56,374 nt of DNA from Chloroflexota bacterium (lineage in GTDB: Bacteria > Chloroflexota > UBA11872). Position 1 is the first letter of the stretch. Every line of letters starts with the position of its first letter. Below, in pieces: positions 9,003 to 17,309 of this stretch. The notes beneath the pieces were generated by a model that saw only the letters and a list, made by a program, of their open reading frames with translations, was not told the DNA's origin and made no database searches. The DNA is taken from the NCBI GenBank assembly GCA_022824865.1, contig JAJDZD010000036.1, positions 1 to 56,374 of the forward strand, read 5' to 3'. The translations under genes were made by a program, and so were the position numbers.

Positions 9003-9193
9003 GTTCTCGGAATCGAGCAAAGACTGATTAAAGCAGCCTAGCAAATTCCCAGTTGTGTGCTGCGGCGATGCCTGCGTAGGCCTCGTGCGCGACAGCCGGC
9101 CCACTCTCGCCCCCGCCTGCTTGACAGAATTCGCAATCTATCGTGGACTTAATCAAATACGCCGTCTACTGGGAAACGGGTATTGGTGATCCA

Positions 9194-9400
9194 ATGGCGG
9201 TGAAGTGCGTAACCTGCGGGACGAGGCAGCGACTCGTTCAGGACGCATTCCGGGCCGGATGGCTCCGGGTCACCGCTGGCGACGGTAAGACCGTCACCTG
9301 GTACTGCCAGATGCATCACCCCAAGCCGGCGCCTCGCCCCCCGCGAGCGCCATTTCAGACGCCACTCTCCAGCAACGCCCAACGGTCATCCAAGCGTTAA
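9194..9400 (+). CDS. Small Cys/His zinc-binding-like protein, hypothetical
   Basis: A 68-residue basic protein starting MAVKCVTCGTRQR. It has one C-x-x-C knuckle near the N-terminus and a later WYCQMHH segment, which together could form a single zinc site, followed by a proline-rich, basic tail. GGTGAT lies just before the ATG at 9194, which also places the knuckle at the very start; the frame is open to an ATG at 9143. The nucleic-acid-binding or zinc-finger idea is inference from composition. It stands alone between the micro-lipoproteins and the membrane glycosyltransferase. Confidence 0.5.
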   Translation: MAVKCVTCGTRQRLVQDAFRAGWLRVTAGDGKTVTWYCQMHHPKPAPRPPRAPFQTPLSSNAQRSSKR

Positions 9401-9510
9401 CCTCACCCTTCGTTGATTGAATCGGCCGCTAGGCTCGCGCCGGTCACGCCGCGCTCCTCACGCTGGAATCTCTGTTTGTCGTCCCGACTACACACGCCCG
9501 AAATAGTGCC

Positions 9511-11040
9511 GTGTTGAGCCGGAGCCCCGCAGTAATTCAGAACGTCCTGCGTTCCCGGTGGTTTCCTGGATTGCTGCTGTCATTGGTCGTGGGTCCCTTC
9601 TATTGGCTCAGTGCGGTCACTCGGGTCGGCGGTGGTGATTGGGGGCAGTTCCAGACCTTTGGCTACATGGGTGGCATCGCCCATCCACCCGGCTATCCAC
9701 TCATCATCGGCAGCATCAATCTGGCAACGCGCATCATTCGCTTCGCGGACCCGGCACATGTCGCCAACATCGTGAACGCGACGTATGCAACCGCGGCCGC
9801 CGTCGTGCTGTTCTATACCGGGTGGCTGCTGACACGCTCGCGTTTGGCGGCACTGGTCGCCACGGTCGTTTTCGCTACCGGATACAGCATCTGGGCCCAA
9901 GCGACCCAGGCTGGGCACATCAGCGTGCAAACGTTGCTAGTGTTCGTGCTCATTCTTGCCCTCGCTACCTACGCCGAGCGCCCGACAGCGGCTCGGCTAG
10001 CCGCCGTCGCATTTGCCGCCGGTCTCTCACTTACCAACCACGGCCTCAGCGTTTTCATGTTGCCCGCCACGGTGATTTACGTTGCCAGCCGGCGCTTCCC
10101 CAAGATGATCCGTCCACAGACGCTACTGACGGTTGCGGCTGCTGGACTGCTCGGTCTTGCTCCCTGGCTCTATGTGATTCGTGGATTGATTGTGCCTGTT
10201 CCGATGAATCGACCCGAGAGCATTAGTCGCCTTAGCTTGAGCGACTTGATTCACTTGGTAATCGGCAAACCGCTCGAAGTGGTTAACGACAGCGGCGCCG
10301 TCGCCGCCGCACTCGACGGTGAACGTCCGAGCTTCCTCGACGAGTGGCCCAAATTCGCCCACGACGTGCTCCGCGAGTACGGATGGATCTGGATTGCACC
10401 TGCGCTGGTAGGTTGGCTGGTTCTGGCGCGACGGCATCCACGTCTGGCTGTCTGGATTGCCTGGACCGGCCTGACCACTCTTTGGTTCGCGCTTGCAACG
10501 CCACCGCTGCTGGACACCGACCGTTACTTCTCTGTCATCTATGCCTTGCTGGCTGTCTGCCTCGCCGTAGGCATCGGCTGGCTATTGTCCGGTGCTAGGC
10601 AACTGACTGAGGAAGTCACGGCAGCCCGCATGCGACTGGCAACGCTGGCGGTCGGCTTGATCATCGTCATCGCTGCCGGTGTGCGTCTGCACCAGCAGCT
10701 CACAGGGCCCGCCCGTATCAACGTTGTCCGGCTGCGCGAAAATGCCGAGGAACAGGCCGAAATTGGTCTGGGCATTGTTCGTCACATGGCGCCCGGAGGC
10801 GTTTACCTCACAAACTGGACCTCTGCTTGGTATCCGCGCTATGCCCGGCACGTCTTGGGTGTTGATCGCGACTTGAGCATTCAGATCGCTGACTTCGGAA
10901 CCATGAACTTCGAACAGGCTGAGAGTATTCTGGCTACCGGGCGCCGGCTGTACCTGCAGCGCACGACTCCGCAGTACGAAGCTACGTACACCGTTGTTCA
11001 ACGCGCCGGCGTGTTCTACGAAGTCCTGCCCAAGGCCTAG
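9511..11040 (+). CDS. DUF2723-family polytopic membrane glycosyltransferase-like protein
   Basis: A 509-residue membrane protein with about ten hydrophobic segments. The first external loop contains GGGDWGQFQTFGY and HPPGYPL, the signature of the DUF2723 (TMEM260-like) branch of the GT-C glycosyltransferase fold, where an acidic residue in the first loop is usually catalytic. Members use polyprenyl-phosphate-linked sugars. The final 100 residues are soluble. The start is GTG at 9511, without a clear ribosome-binding site. Two family-2 glycosyltransferases of the polyprenyl-phosphate type lie at 25-26.6 kb and could supply its donor, though they are not adjacent. Confidence 0.8.
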   Translation: MLSRSPAVIQNVLRSRWFPGLLLSLVVGPFYWLSAVTRVGGGDWGQFQTFGYMGGIAHPPGYPLIIGSINLATRIIRFADPAHVANIVNATYATAAAVVLFYTGWLLTRSRLAALVATVVFATGYSIWAQATQAGHISVQTLLVFVLILALATYAERPTAARLAAVAFAAGLSLTNHGLSVFMLPATVIYVASRRFPKMIRPQTLLTVAAAGLLGLAPWLYVIRGLIVPVPMNRPESISRLSLSDLIHLVIGKPLEVVNDSGAVAAALDGERPSFLDEWPKFAHDVLREYGWIWIAPALVGWLVLARRHPRLAVWIAWTGLTTLWFALATPPLLDTDRYFSVIYALLAVCLAVGIGWLLSGARQLTEEVTAARMRLATLAVGLIIVIAAGVRLHQQLTGPARINVVRLRENAEEQAEIGLGIVRHMAPGGVYLTNWTSAWYPRYARHVLGVDRDLSIQIADFGTMNFEQAESILATGRRLYLQRTTPQYEATYTVVQRAGVFYEVLPKA

Positions 11041-11137
11041 GCCAGGGCAACGCGATCCATGCGATCGGCTGCCGCAGTGCTGGATCTCCTGCAAACTAGT
11101 AGCTTCACGCTGCCGACTTGAGATTGGCTGGGGACGA

Positions 11138-12340
11138 ATGCTCGACACGATCTGTGAAATCACCCTCGCCCCAATTCCAGCCCGCCACTGGAAAGAGCTG
11201 GGCCGCAACGCCTACACGCCTGAGGGCCTCGGCGAAACCCGCACCGAATGGCTCGTCCGTGCCCGTACGACCTCCGGCGCGGAGGGCATCACCAACGCCC
11301 GACACACAGTTGCCGCCGAAGGCGGCAGCGTTGCCCGCCTGATCGCCGACCTGCGCGAGGTCTTTCTCGGTCGATCGCTCGACTCGCTCCTTGAAATCGC
11401 TGGCGGCCATGCCGTGTCCGCTGGCACCGAGGTTCGCCAGGCCCTCCGGACGTGGGGCTGGATGGACATCCTGGCCGTGGACCTCGTGTCCCGCACGCGC
11501 GGTCAATCGATCGCCGCGCTGCTTGGCGGGCGCCGCCGCGACCGCATTCCGGCCTACGAATCCACCACCTACTTTCAGGACCTCCTCCATCCCCAGCGCG
11601 GCCTCGCCGAGGTCGTCGCGCACGCCTGCCGGGGATTCGCACACGGCTTTCGACAGTTCAAGATCAAGGTCGGACGGGGCGGACGAGCAATGACGCCCAG
11701 CGCTGGACTGCATCGCGATATCGATGCCGTCCTCGCCATTCGCGACGCGCTTGGACCGGACGTCAAGCTCATGGTCGATGCGAACTTCGGCTACGACGAC
11801 CAGCCCGAGAACCTCGCCGAGTTCATTCGGGCCACCAGCCCTGCTCGCCTCACCTGGCTGGAAGAAATGGTCACGGCTTCCGTTGAGGGCTACCGGATTC
11901 TTCGCGAGCTACAAGCCACCCACTGCCCTGGAACTCTGCTGGTAGCTGGCGAAGTGGACGGCAACCCACCCTCGGGCGCTTTCGTGGACCTCATCGAGCA
12001 GCAACTCATTGACGGCTATCAACCCGACATCGTGCGTGTTGGGCTCCTGCGCTGGAAGCAGCTGGAGACCCGCCTGGCTGCAAGGTCAATCCTTCCTATC
12101 CCCCACAACTTCGGCAACGGCCGGTTCGGCCACATCGCCGGGCTGGCCCTGGCGACCAGCCTCGACCGTTGGGTTTCCCTGGAGGATGAGCGCATTCGCC
12201 CGAATGTCTACGCCGACGACGAGCTAACGCTCGTCAACGGCGCCTATCAGGCTCCCGATGGGCCTGGACTTGGAGTCCAGGTCGATGACGACGCCTATGC
12301 ACGCATAGGCGCTCCCAACGAGGTGGTAATCCGCGCATGA
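11138..12340 (+). CDS. Enolase-superfamily protein (mandelate racemase/muconate-lactonizing type)
   Basis: A 400-residue protein with an N-terminal capping domain and a barrel holding the expected catalytic set: the K-x-K pair in QFKIKVG, the first metal ligand in LMVDANFGYD, the second in WLEEMV, the third in VAGEVDG, and the late histidine in IPHNFGNG. Members dehydrate or racemise sugar acids and related carboxylates. ATG 11138 is preceded by GGGGA and gives the normal N-terminus, although the frame is open further upstream. Its stop overlaps the next gene by 4 bases (ATGA). The pairing with an SDR suggests a two-step sugar-acid or lactone pathway. Confidence 0.88.
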   Translation: MLDTICEITLAPIPARHWKELGRNAYTPEGLGETRTEWLVRARTTSGAEGITNARHTVAAEGGSVARLIADLREVFLGRSLDSLLEIAGGHAVSAGTEVRQALRTWGWMDILAVDLVSRTRGQSIAALLGGRRRDRIPAYESTTYFQDLLHPQRGLAEVVAHACRGFAHGFRQFKIKVGRGGRAMTPSAGLHRDIDAVLAIRDALGPDVKLMVDANFGYDDQPENLAEFIRATSPARLTWLEEMVTASVEGYRILRELQATHCPGTLLVAGEVDGNPPSGAFVDLIEQQLIDGYQPDIVRVGLLRWKQLETRLAARSILPIPHNFGNGRFGHIAGLALATSLDRWVSLEDERIRPNVYADDELTLVNGAYQAPDGPGLGVQVDDDAYARIGAPNEVVIRA

Positions 12341-13374
12341 GAATCCTGATGACTGGTGCCACCGGACGCATCGGCGCCAATGTCGGTCGCCGCATGATCG
12401 ACAACGGTCACAGCGTGCTTGGCTTCACGATTCCCAACGACCCGCAGGCTTCCAAGTTGGCTGCCATCGGGGCCGACGTCACCACAGGCCATCTTGAGTC
12501 CCTCAATGACGTCCGGCGCGCCATGGCCAAGGTCGACGCCGTCTTTCATCTTGGCGCGGCATTCCAAGCCGGGGGACCCTTCTCCCCCGAGCAGTACATG
12601 CAAATCAACGTCCAGGGAACCTTCAACGTTTTCGAGGCGGCTCGAGAGCGCGCCGGCGCCATCAAGCACCTGGTCTTCTCCAGCACGGACGCCACCCTCG
12701 ACAAGTACCCGCCGGAAGGCAACCCCGAAGTCCTGAACGAGCAGTCGCTTACGCAAACGCAGACGGACTGGTATGGCTTCACCAAGATTCTTGGCGAGCG
12801 CCTGGCTGATCGCTACGTCCGCGCCGACGGCCTGCCCATTACTGTATTCCGCTTCCCCTGGGTCTGGGGCGCCGGCGAGTTTCTGGACTTCCCCCACTTC
12901 CGGCTGTCGTTCTTTCTTGAGTCCTTCCACGGCCGCAACGATCCCACCGGGCGACAGACGCTCGCCGCCCTCAAGGCCCTTGATGCCGGCGACGATCCCC
13001 TCGTGATCGCACTCGACGCTAACGGCCGAACCTGGAAGAAGCACACGCTCGACGTCCGCGATATCGTCCAGGCTTTCGAGCGCGTGCTCGGCGTGCAACG
13101 AGCCTTCGGTGGCGTCTACCAGCTTGGAGGGCCCGAACCGTTTACCTGGCGCGACGCCGTTCCCGTGGTTGCGGAAGCCCTGGACTGCCGCGTCGTCGAG
13201 GCGCGCATGGCGGGCATGCCGCCCACCTTCTATGAATTCGACCTCGGGGCGGCGCACCGCGACTTTGGCTTCCAGCCCCGGCACCACTGGCGATCGACGC
13301 TGGCCGAATCCATTCGTTATCGCGAGGCCGGAAGCGATGCCATCATCCCAACGGCTGTTGACGGAGCTTCCTAG
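12337..13374 (+). CDS. NAD-dependent epimerase/dehydratase, extended SDR
   Basis: A 345-residue extended short-chain dehydrogenase. It shows the NAD-binding glycine motif TGATGRIG at the N-terminus, the HLGAAF strand, VFSSTDATLD with the catalytic serine region, and the Y-x-x-x-K pair in WYGFTKILGERL. It is translationally coupled to the enolase-superfamily gene through ATGA and ends 7 bases before the convergent flavoprotein. Probable roles are epimerisation, or oxidation of a sugar or sugar lactone feeding or following the dehydratase. Nothing distinguishes nucleotide sugars from free sugars, but the neighbour favours a free sugar or acid. Confidence 0.87.
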   Translation: MRILMTGATGRIGANVGRRMIDNGHSVLGFTIPNDPQASKLAAIGADVTTGHLESLNDVRRAMAKVDAVFHLGAAFQAGGPFSPEQYMQINVQGTFNVFEAARERAGAIKHLVFSSTDATLDKYPPEGNPEVLNEQSLTQTQTDWYGFTKILGERLADRYVRADGLPITVFRFPWVWGAGEFLDFPHFRLSFFLESFHGRNDPTGRQTLAALKALDAGDDPLVIALDANGRTWKKHTLDVRDIVQAFERVLGVQRAFGGVYQLGGPEPFTWRDAVPVVAEALDCRVVEARMAGMPPTFYEFDLGAAHRDFGFQPRHHWRSTLAESIRYREAGSDAIIPTAVDGAS

Positions 13375-13381
13375 TGCGTCG

Positions 13382-14758
13382 TTAGGCAGCCACCAGGGCC
13401 GCCGCCTCGCGTCCGGCGATCCGCCCATAGGCAATGCCCACGCACAATCCGCCTGTGTAGCCCCGCGTGTAAAGGCCGCCCACGTCCGCCCCCGCCGCGA
13501 AGAGCCCGGGGATCGGCTGTCCCGCCAGGTCCAGGATCTGTGCCCGCTCGTTCGCGCGCGCGCCCCCGTACGTGAACGTGGCGCCCGGCAGACATCGGAT
13601 GGCGCGGAACGGTGGGGAGTCCAATGGCTGAAGCCCCCCACTCCTCGGCACGCTGAGCATCGAGAGATCATTCGCCGCGGCTGCCGCGTTGTGTTCATCC
13701 AGGGTGTTGATCAGTGGCGCCTTGACCACACCCCAGCGGCGGAACATCTGGTCCGCCAGCGACTCAAGGTCTGGCGCCTCCATTATTTCACCGCCGGCAT
13801 TCCGAATGTTCTCCATCCGGCGATCAACGGCGCCCGGACTCTCACCCATGCCGGTCGCCCGCAGCTTGCGAACGCGCTCGTCAAAAACAATAAAGCTCAT
13901 TGCCTCCGGCTGATGCACCACGGCATGGACCGTCACTTCGTCTCCCAGGAACTCATCGTCGAAGCGCTGACCGTGCAGATTCACGAACACTGAGTATTGG
14001 CTGAAGTCCGGCTTCACGCTCGCAAAGTTGTGCACGCCGGTCTCCGCGGGCGGCGCCGGAATCATGTGCCCGTAAAAGCGACCGAAGGGTCCCGCCGTGC
14101 CCGCGCCGGCCTCCAGCGCCGCCAGGAAGCCATCGCCCGTGCTGTAGGCGTTGCCGCGTACGATGACGTGATGGGCCCAGCGGCCAAAGTACCGGGCGCG
14201 TAGGTCGGGGCTCGCCTGGAAGCCACCCGTCGCCAGAACCACCGCGCCGGCCGAAATCTCCACGGTCCGCCCGCCGCCGCGTGCTTCCACGCCGGCCACA
14301 CCGCCGTCTCGCCCGATGTGAAGCGACCGCAGCCCCGTATTCGTCAGAATCGTCCCGCCCGCGGCCTCCACACTCGCGGCCAGGTCGTTCATAAACGTCC
14401 GCGAGTCAGGTCGGAACGCGTGTACGTACCGCGCGAACTTATACGGCGTCGGATCCGACTGTTCTTCGATCTGCAGACCCAACGACTCGTACCACGCCAC
14501 CCCGTCCAGGTAGTTGTCCACCAGGGCCTGGCCCATGGCCGGGTCTCCGCTGGGCTGCACGCTCAACCATGCGTCCACGTTCGCCGCGGTCCAGGCCGCC
14601 CCGCCGGAGACGGCCGCCGAACCACCGACTTCAGGCGCCTTCTCGATCACCAGCACCGATGCGCCCTGTTCCAACGCGGTCCGAGCTGCCGTCAGCCCGC
14701 CGATGCCAGCGCCGGCCACGACGATGTCTGCTTGCAGGTGATCGAAAGCGTCCTTCAT
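13382..14758 (-). CDS. FAD-dependent oxidoreductase, fumarate reductase/3-ketosteroid dehydrogenase type
   Basis: A 458-residue FAD_binding_2-family flavoprotein. The ADP-binding motif is DIVVAGAGIGGLTAA at the N-terminus, with the acidic residue at the end of the second strand (VLVIEKAPEVGG) and SGGAAW next to it. A second FAD-contacting strand is VVLATGGFQ. The C-terminal segment PIPGLFAAGADVGGLYTRGY is typical of the family, followed by the isoalloxazine-proximal SGG-like GGLCVGIAYGRIAG. There is no signal peptide and no heme motif, so it is a soluble reductase or dehydrogenase of unknown substrate. It faces a cupin gene across a 127-base divergent gap and may share its control region. Confidence 0.85.
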   Translation of the reverse strand: MKDAFDHLQADIVVAGAGIGGLTAARTALEQGASVLVIEKAPEVGGSAAVSGGAAWTAANVDAWLSVQPSGDPAMGQALVDNYLDGVAWYESLGLQIEEQSDPTPYKFARYVHAFRPDSRTFMNDLAASVEAAGGTILTNTGLRSLHIGRDGGVAGVEARGGGRTVEISAGAVVLATGGFQASPDLRARYFGRWAHHVIVRGNAYSTGDGFLAALEAGAGTAGPFGRFYGHMIPAPPAETGVHNFASVKPDFSQYSVFVNLHGQRFDDEFLGDEVTVHAVVHQPEAMSFIVFDERVRKLRATGMGESPGAVDRRMENIRNAGGEIMEAPDLESLADQMFRRWGVVKAPLINTLDEHNAAAAANDLSMLSVPRSGGLQPLDSPPFRAIRCLPGATFTYGGARANERAQILDLAGQPIPGLFAAGADVGGLYTRGYTGGLCVGIAYGRIAGREAAALVAA

Positions 14759-14885
14759 TGCCGCAATCCCATGAGCGCACGCAAGTCGCCAAGCCTACGA
14801 ACGCCGCGACGCGGTCGTCACCTCTGCCCGCGGTCCCGGCCGGGTATCGTGCCCCCGTGCTGCCAACCAACTGGGATGAGAACCA

Positions 14886-15266
14886 ATGACCGAATCAGGC
14901 GCTTCCCCTGCCGAACCGCGCATCGTCCACCTTGGTCAGGGCATCGCCGAGCGTTCCGACTGGGGAACCATCGAGTGGCTCGCCAACCGCCGCCTGACCC
15001 CCGGATCCGAAATGACGTTCGGCCACGTGCGCCTCGAACCCGGCGCCTCCAACCCCCGCCACCTTCACCCCAACTGTCATGAATTGCTATTCGTGGTCGA
15101 AGGCGCGATCGATCACGAACTCAGCGGCGTCACCGTCCGCCTCGAAGCTGGCGACCTCCTCCACATCCCGATCGGCGCCCCCCACCAGGCCCACAATCGC
15201 GACGACCGGCCCTGCGTGGTTGTCGTTACCTACTCAACGGAAGACCGACAAACCCTGCCCGCCTGA
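14886..15266 (+). CDS. Small single-domain cupin
   Basis: A 126-residue protein with both cupin motifs. Motif 1 is PRHLHPNCHELLFVVEGAI, with the two metal-ligand histidines and a glutamate; motif 2 is LEAGDLLHIPIGAPHQAHN, with the third histidine. Such cupins act as dioxygenases, isomerases or sugar-binding sensors. It is probably enzymatic because all ligands are present. Its stop lies 27 bases before the end of the convergent epimerase gene. The divergent arrangement with the flavoprotein gene suggests, but does not prove, a shared pathway. Confidence 0.85.
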   Translation: MTESGASPAEPRIVHLGQGIAERSDWGTIEWLANRRLTPGSEMTFGHVRLEPGASNPRHLHPNCHELLFVVEGAIDHELSGVTVRLEAGDLLHIPIGAPHQAHNRDDRPCVVVVTYSTEDRQTLPA

Positions 15267-15293
15267 GCGCGCGACAGGTTTGGCGCCGGCCGA

Positions 15294-16280
15294 CTATCCC
15301 CAGATCCCGGTCTCCCGGTACCACGCCACCGAGTCGGCCATGGTCTCCTGGACCGGTCGCACTCGGAATCCAAGCTCGGCTACGGCCCGCGCGTTCGAGA
15401 AGTACAGGTATCGTGAACCAACCGCCACCTCGTCCGGCGTCGCCGGCGGCTTCCACCCCAGCCACAGCCCCGGACGTTCCAGCAAGGCGGCCAGAACACG
15501 CAAGCCGCCCGACGGCAATCCAACTCGCGGCGTGCGTGACCCCAGAACCGCGGCCCCCAGATCGGAAAGCTCGGCGTACGTCAGGTTATGCCCCGTCAAC
15601 AAGTATCGACGCCCGCGCACGCCTCGCCTGGCCAGCCTCACCAGCCCTTCGGCTACGTCCCGAACATCGACGACGTTTACTCCGCCGGTCGGCGCAAACC
15701 TGGCCCGCCCTCTGATCAGCGGCGCCAGCAATTGCTCAGCGTGCCGACCGTGATCCCACGGACCCAGCACCATCCCCGGGCTGGCGATCGTCACCGGCAG
15801 TCCGCGATTCGCCGCCTCCAGGGCCAGCCGCTCGCCGGCCCGCTTGTGCTCCGCATACATCAAGCGCGCGGACGCTGGCTGCACGACCGCATCTTCATCC
15901 ATCACGTCGTCCGGCCTTTCCGCCAGGCCAACCGCGGCAAGCGAACTCACGTGCACCACACGGCTCGTACCGGTACCCGCCGCCCAATCCACCAGGTGCC
16001 AGACCCCATCCACATTTACGGCTCGCTGCTTCGTTTCGTCCCCGCGCCAGAACGACTGGTCGGCCGCTAGGTGAAAAATCCAATCAAAGCGCGAATCGGG
16101 AAACGTGGAGGCATCGGTCACATCGCCCGTAACCCGCGCCACAGGGACGCCGTCGAAGGCGGCATCCGCCCAGGGATCGCCCGGCAACACCAGCGCTGTC
16201 ACGTCGTGTCCGTCGTCCGCCAGGAGCCGAACCAGTCCCGAACCAATCTGACCCGACGCGCCCGTAACGAAGCAGCGCAT
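15294..16280 (-). CDS. NAD-dependent epimerase/reductase, atypical extended SDR
   Basis: A 328-residue protein with CFVTGASGQIGSGLVRLL at the N-terminus, FHLAADQSFW, VVHVSSLAAVG and the catalytic pair in LMYAEHKRAGERL. The rest resembles dihydroflavonol-reductase-like SDRs. It is the last gene of a tightly packed leftward module (2-hydroxyacid dehydrogenase, FGGY kinase, class II aldolase, small beta-protein, this gene) and begins 4 bases after the small protein's stop. It may reduce or epimerise the sugar that the kinase and aldolase process. It is not a close copy of the SDR at 12.3 kb. Confidence 0.86.
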   Translation of the reverse strand: MRCFVTGASGQIGSGLVRLLADDGHDVTALVLPGDPWADAAFDGVPVARVTGDVTDASTFPDSRFDWIFHLAADQSFWRGDETKQRAVNVDGVWHLVDWAAGTGTSRVVHVSSLAAVGLAERPDDVMDEDAVVQPASARLMYAEHKRAGERLALEAANRGLPVTIASPGMVLGPWDHGRHAEQLLAPLIRGRARFAPTGGVNVVDVRDVAEGLVRLARRGVRGRRYLLTGHNLTYAELSDLGAAVLGSRTPRVGLPSGGLRVLAALLERPGLWLGWKPPATPDEVAVGSRYLYFSNARAVAELGFRVRPVQETMADSVAWYRETGIWG

Positions 16281-16284
16281 GCCG

Positions 16285-16659
16285 CTAGTCGCTCGCCGGC
16301 GTGTCCTTCACGCTGAAGGACAGATCCCCCAGCCCCTGCACCTGAAAACCAATCGTCACTTCCACCACGCCCTCTGGCAGGCTGACGCCCTGACCTCCCA
16401 GCACCGAGGTGCGGTTGAGCGCCAGGCTGAACGGCGACTCCGGTGTCACGTCCGCAAACGCGTGGCGCACGCCGTCCACCTTAAAGAAGCAGCTGTCCAG
16501 CGGAATCTCGGCCCCGTTGACCTTCAGCGGCAGCAGCCGCCGGGCGTATCCCGAACCAAGCGTGTTCTTCAGTTCCAGCTGAAATCCATCATCGGTTCGA
16601 CGCAGGCTGCCCCGCACGTATAGCCGCCGCAGCAGAAACCCGGGAACCTGTAGCGGCAT
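16285..16659 (-). CDS. Small all-beta protein, possibly distantly related to the C-deglycosidase beta-subunit (DUF6379) family
   Basis: A 124-residue protein without a signal peptide or membrane segment. The opening LLRRLYVRGSLRRTDDGFQL and the strands LPLKVNGAEIPLDSC, VDGVRHAFADV and VEVTIGFQVQG look like a compact beta-sandwich. From memory the pattern (short N-terminal T-x-x-G-F, then a paired V-x-G, then a terminal E-V-x-I-G-F strand) resembles the small subunit of bacterial C-glycoside deglycosidases (DUF6379). I cannot run a profile search, so this is a hypothesis. Its start overlaps the aldolase stop (TAATG), so it is probably made in step with the aldolase. A TIM-barrel partner of the right type lies at 26.7 kb, not adjacent. 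Confidence 0.5.
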   Translation of the reverse strand: MPLQVPGFLLRRLYVRGSLRRTDDGFQLELKNTLGSGYARRLLPLKVNGAEIPLDSCFFKVDGVRHAFADVTPESPFSLALNRTSVLGGQGVSLPEGVVEVTIGFQVQGLGDLSFSVKDTPASD

Positions 16660-17309
16660 TACACGCCCCCTTCGTTCTGCATCATTCGATAAAGTTCAAT
16701 CTCTGAATCAACTATATCGGCTGGTAGCAACATAGCGTCGGCACCGGACGAAGCCACCAGCCAAATCTGCGCCAAACGCTCCGTCAGCCGCGTCATCTCC
16801 AGCGCATCCTCGGGGTCCTTGCCGACCGTCAACGTGCCGTGGTTGGCCAGCAGTACGGCGCGTCGCTCGCCCAGCGCCGCCACCGCGTTCGCCGCAAGTT
16901 CCTCTGAGGCCGCCGGTGCGTACGCGCCCACCTCCACCGCGCCGCCCAGGTACACGACCTGTTCGTCCACGAACGCGGGAATTGCCTGCCGCCGAACCGC
17001 CATTGCGCTCGCGTGTACCGGGTGAGCGTGAACCACCGCTCGCACGTCTGGCCGCCCGGCGTAAACCGCCCCGTGCATCAGCGACTCGGACGACGGCAAC
17101 CCGTCGCCCTCGATGGGATCGCCTTCGAAGGTAACTGTCACGATGTCGTCAGCCACCAGGTCCGGATACGGCACGCGCGTCGGTGTGATGTGCATCGCGT
17201 TGTCGCCCTCGGCCCGCGCGCTCACGTTGCCCGCCGATCCCACAACCAGGCCCTCGCTGAACATTGCACGCGCCGCGTCAACGATCGCCTGTCTCAAGTC
17301 TGAAGCCAT
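16659..17309 (-). CDS. Class II aldolase/adducin-family protein
   Basis: A 216-residue protein of normal length for L-fuculose-1-phosphate aldolase or L-ribulose-5-phosphate 4-epimerase relatives. It shows VGSAGNVSAR (phosphate-binding loop), LPSSES with the family glutamate region, the zinc-ligand pair in AVVHAHPVHA, and the third histidine in LLANHGTLTVG. It most likely cleaves a ketose or ketonic acid phosphate made by the adjacent FGGY kinase. Its start directly follows the kinase stop with no spacer. The exact substrate (fuculose, ribulose, an acid sugar) is unresolved. Confidence 0.88.
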   Translation of the reverse strand: MASDLRQAIVDAARAMFSEGLVVGSAGNVSARAEGDNAMHITPTRVPYPDLVADDIVTVTFEGDPIEGDGLPSSESLMHGAVYAGRPDVRAVVHAHPVHASAMAVRRQAIPAFVDEQVVYLGGAVEVGAYAPAASEELAANAVAALGERRAVLLANHGTLTVGKDPEDALEMTRLTERLAQIWLVASSGADAMLLPADIVDSEIELYRMMQNEGGV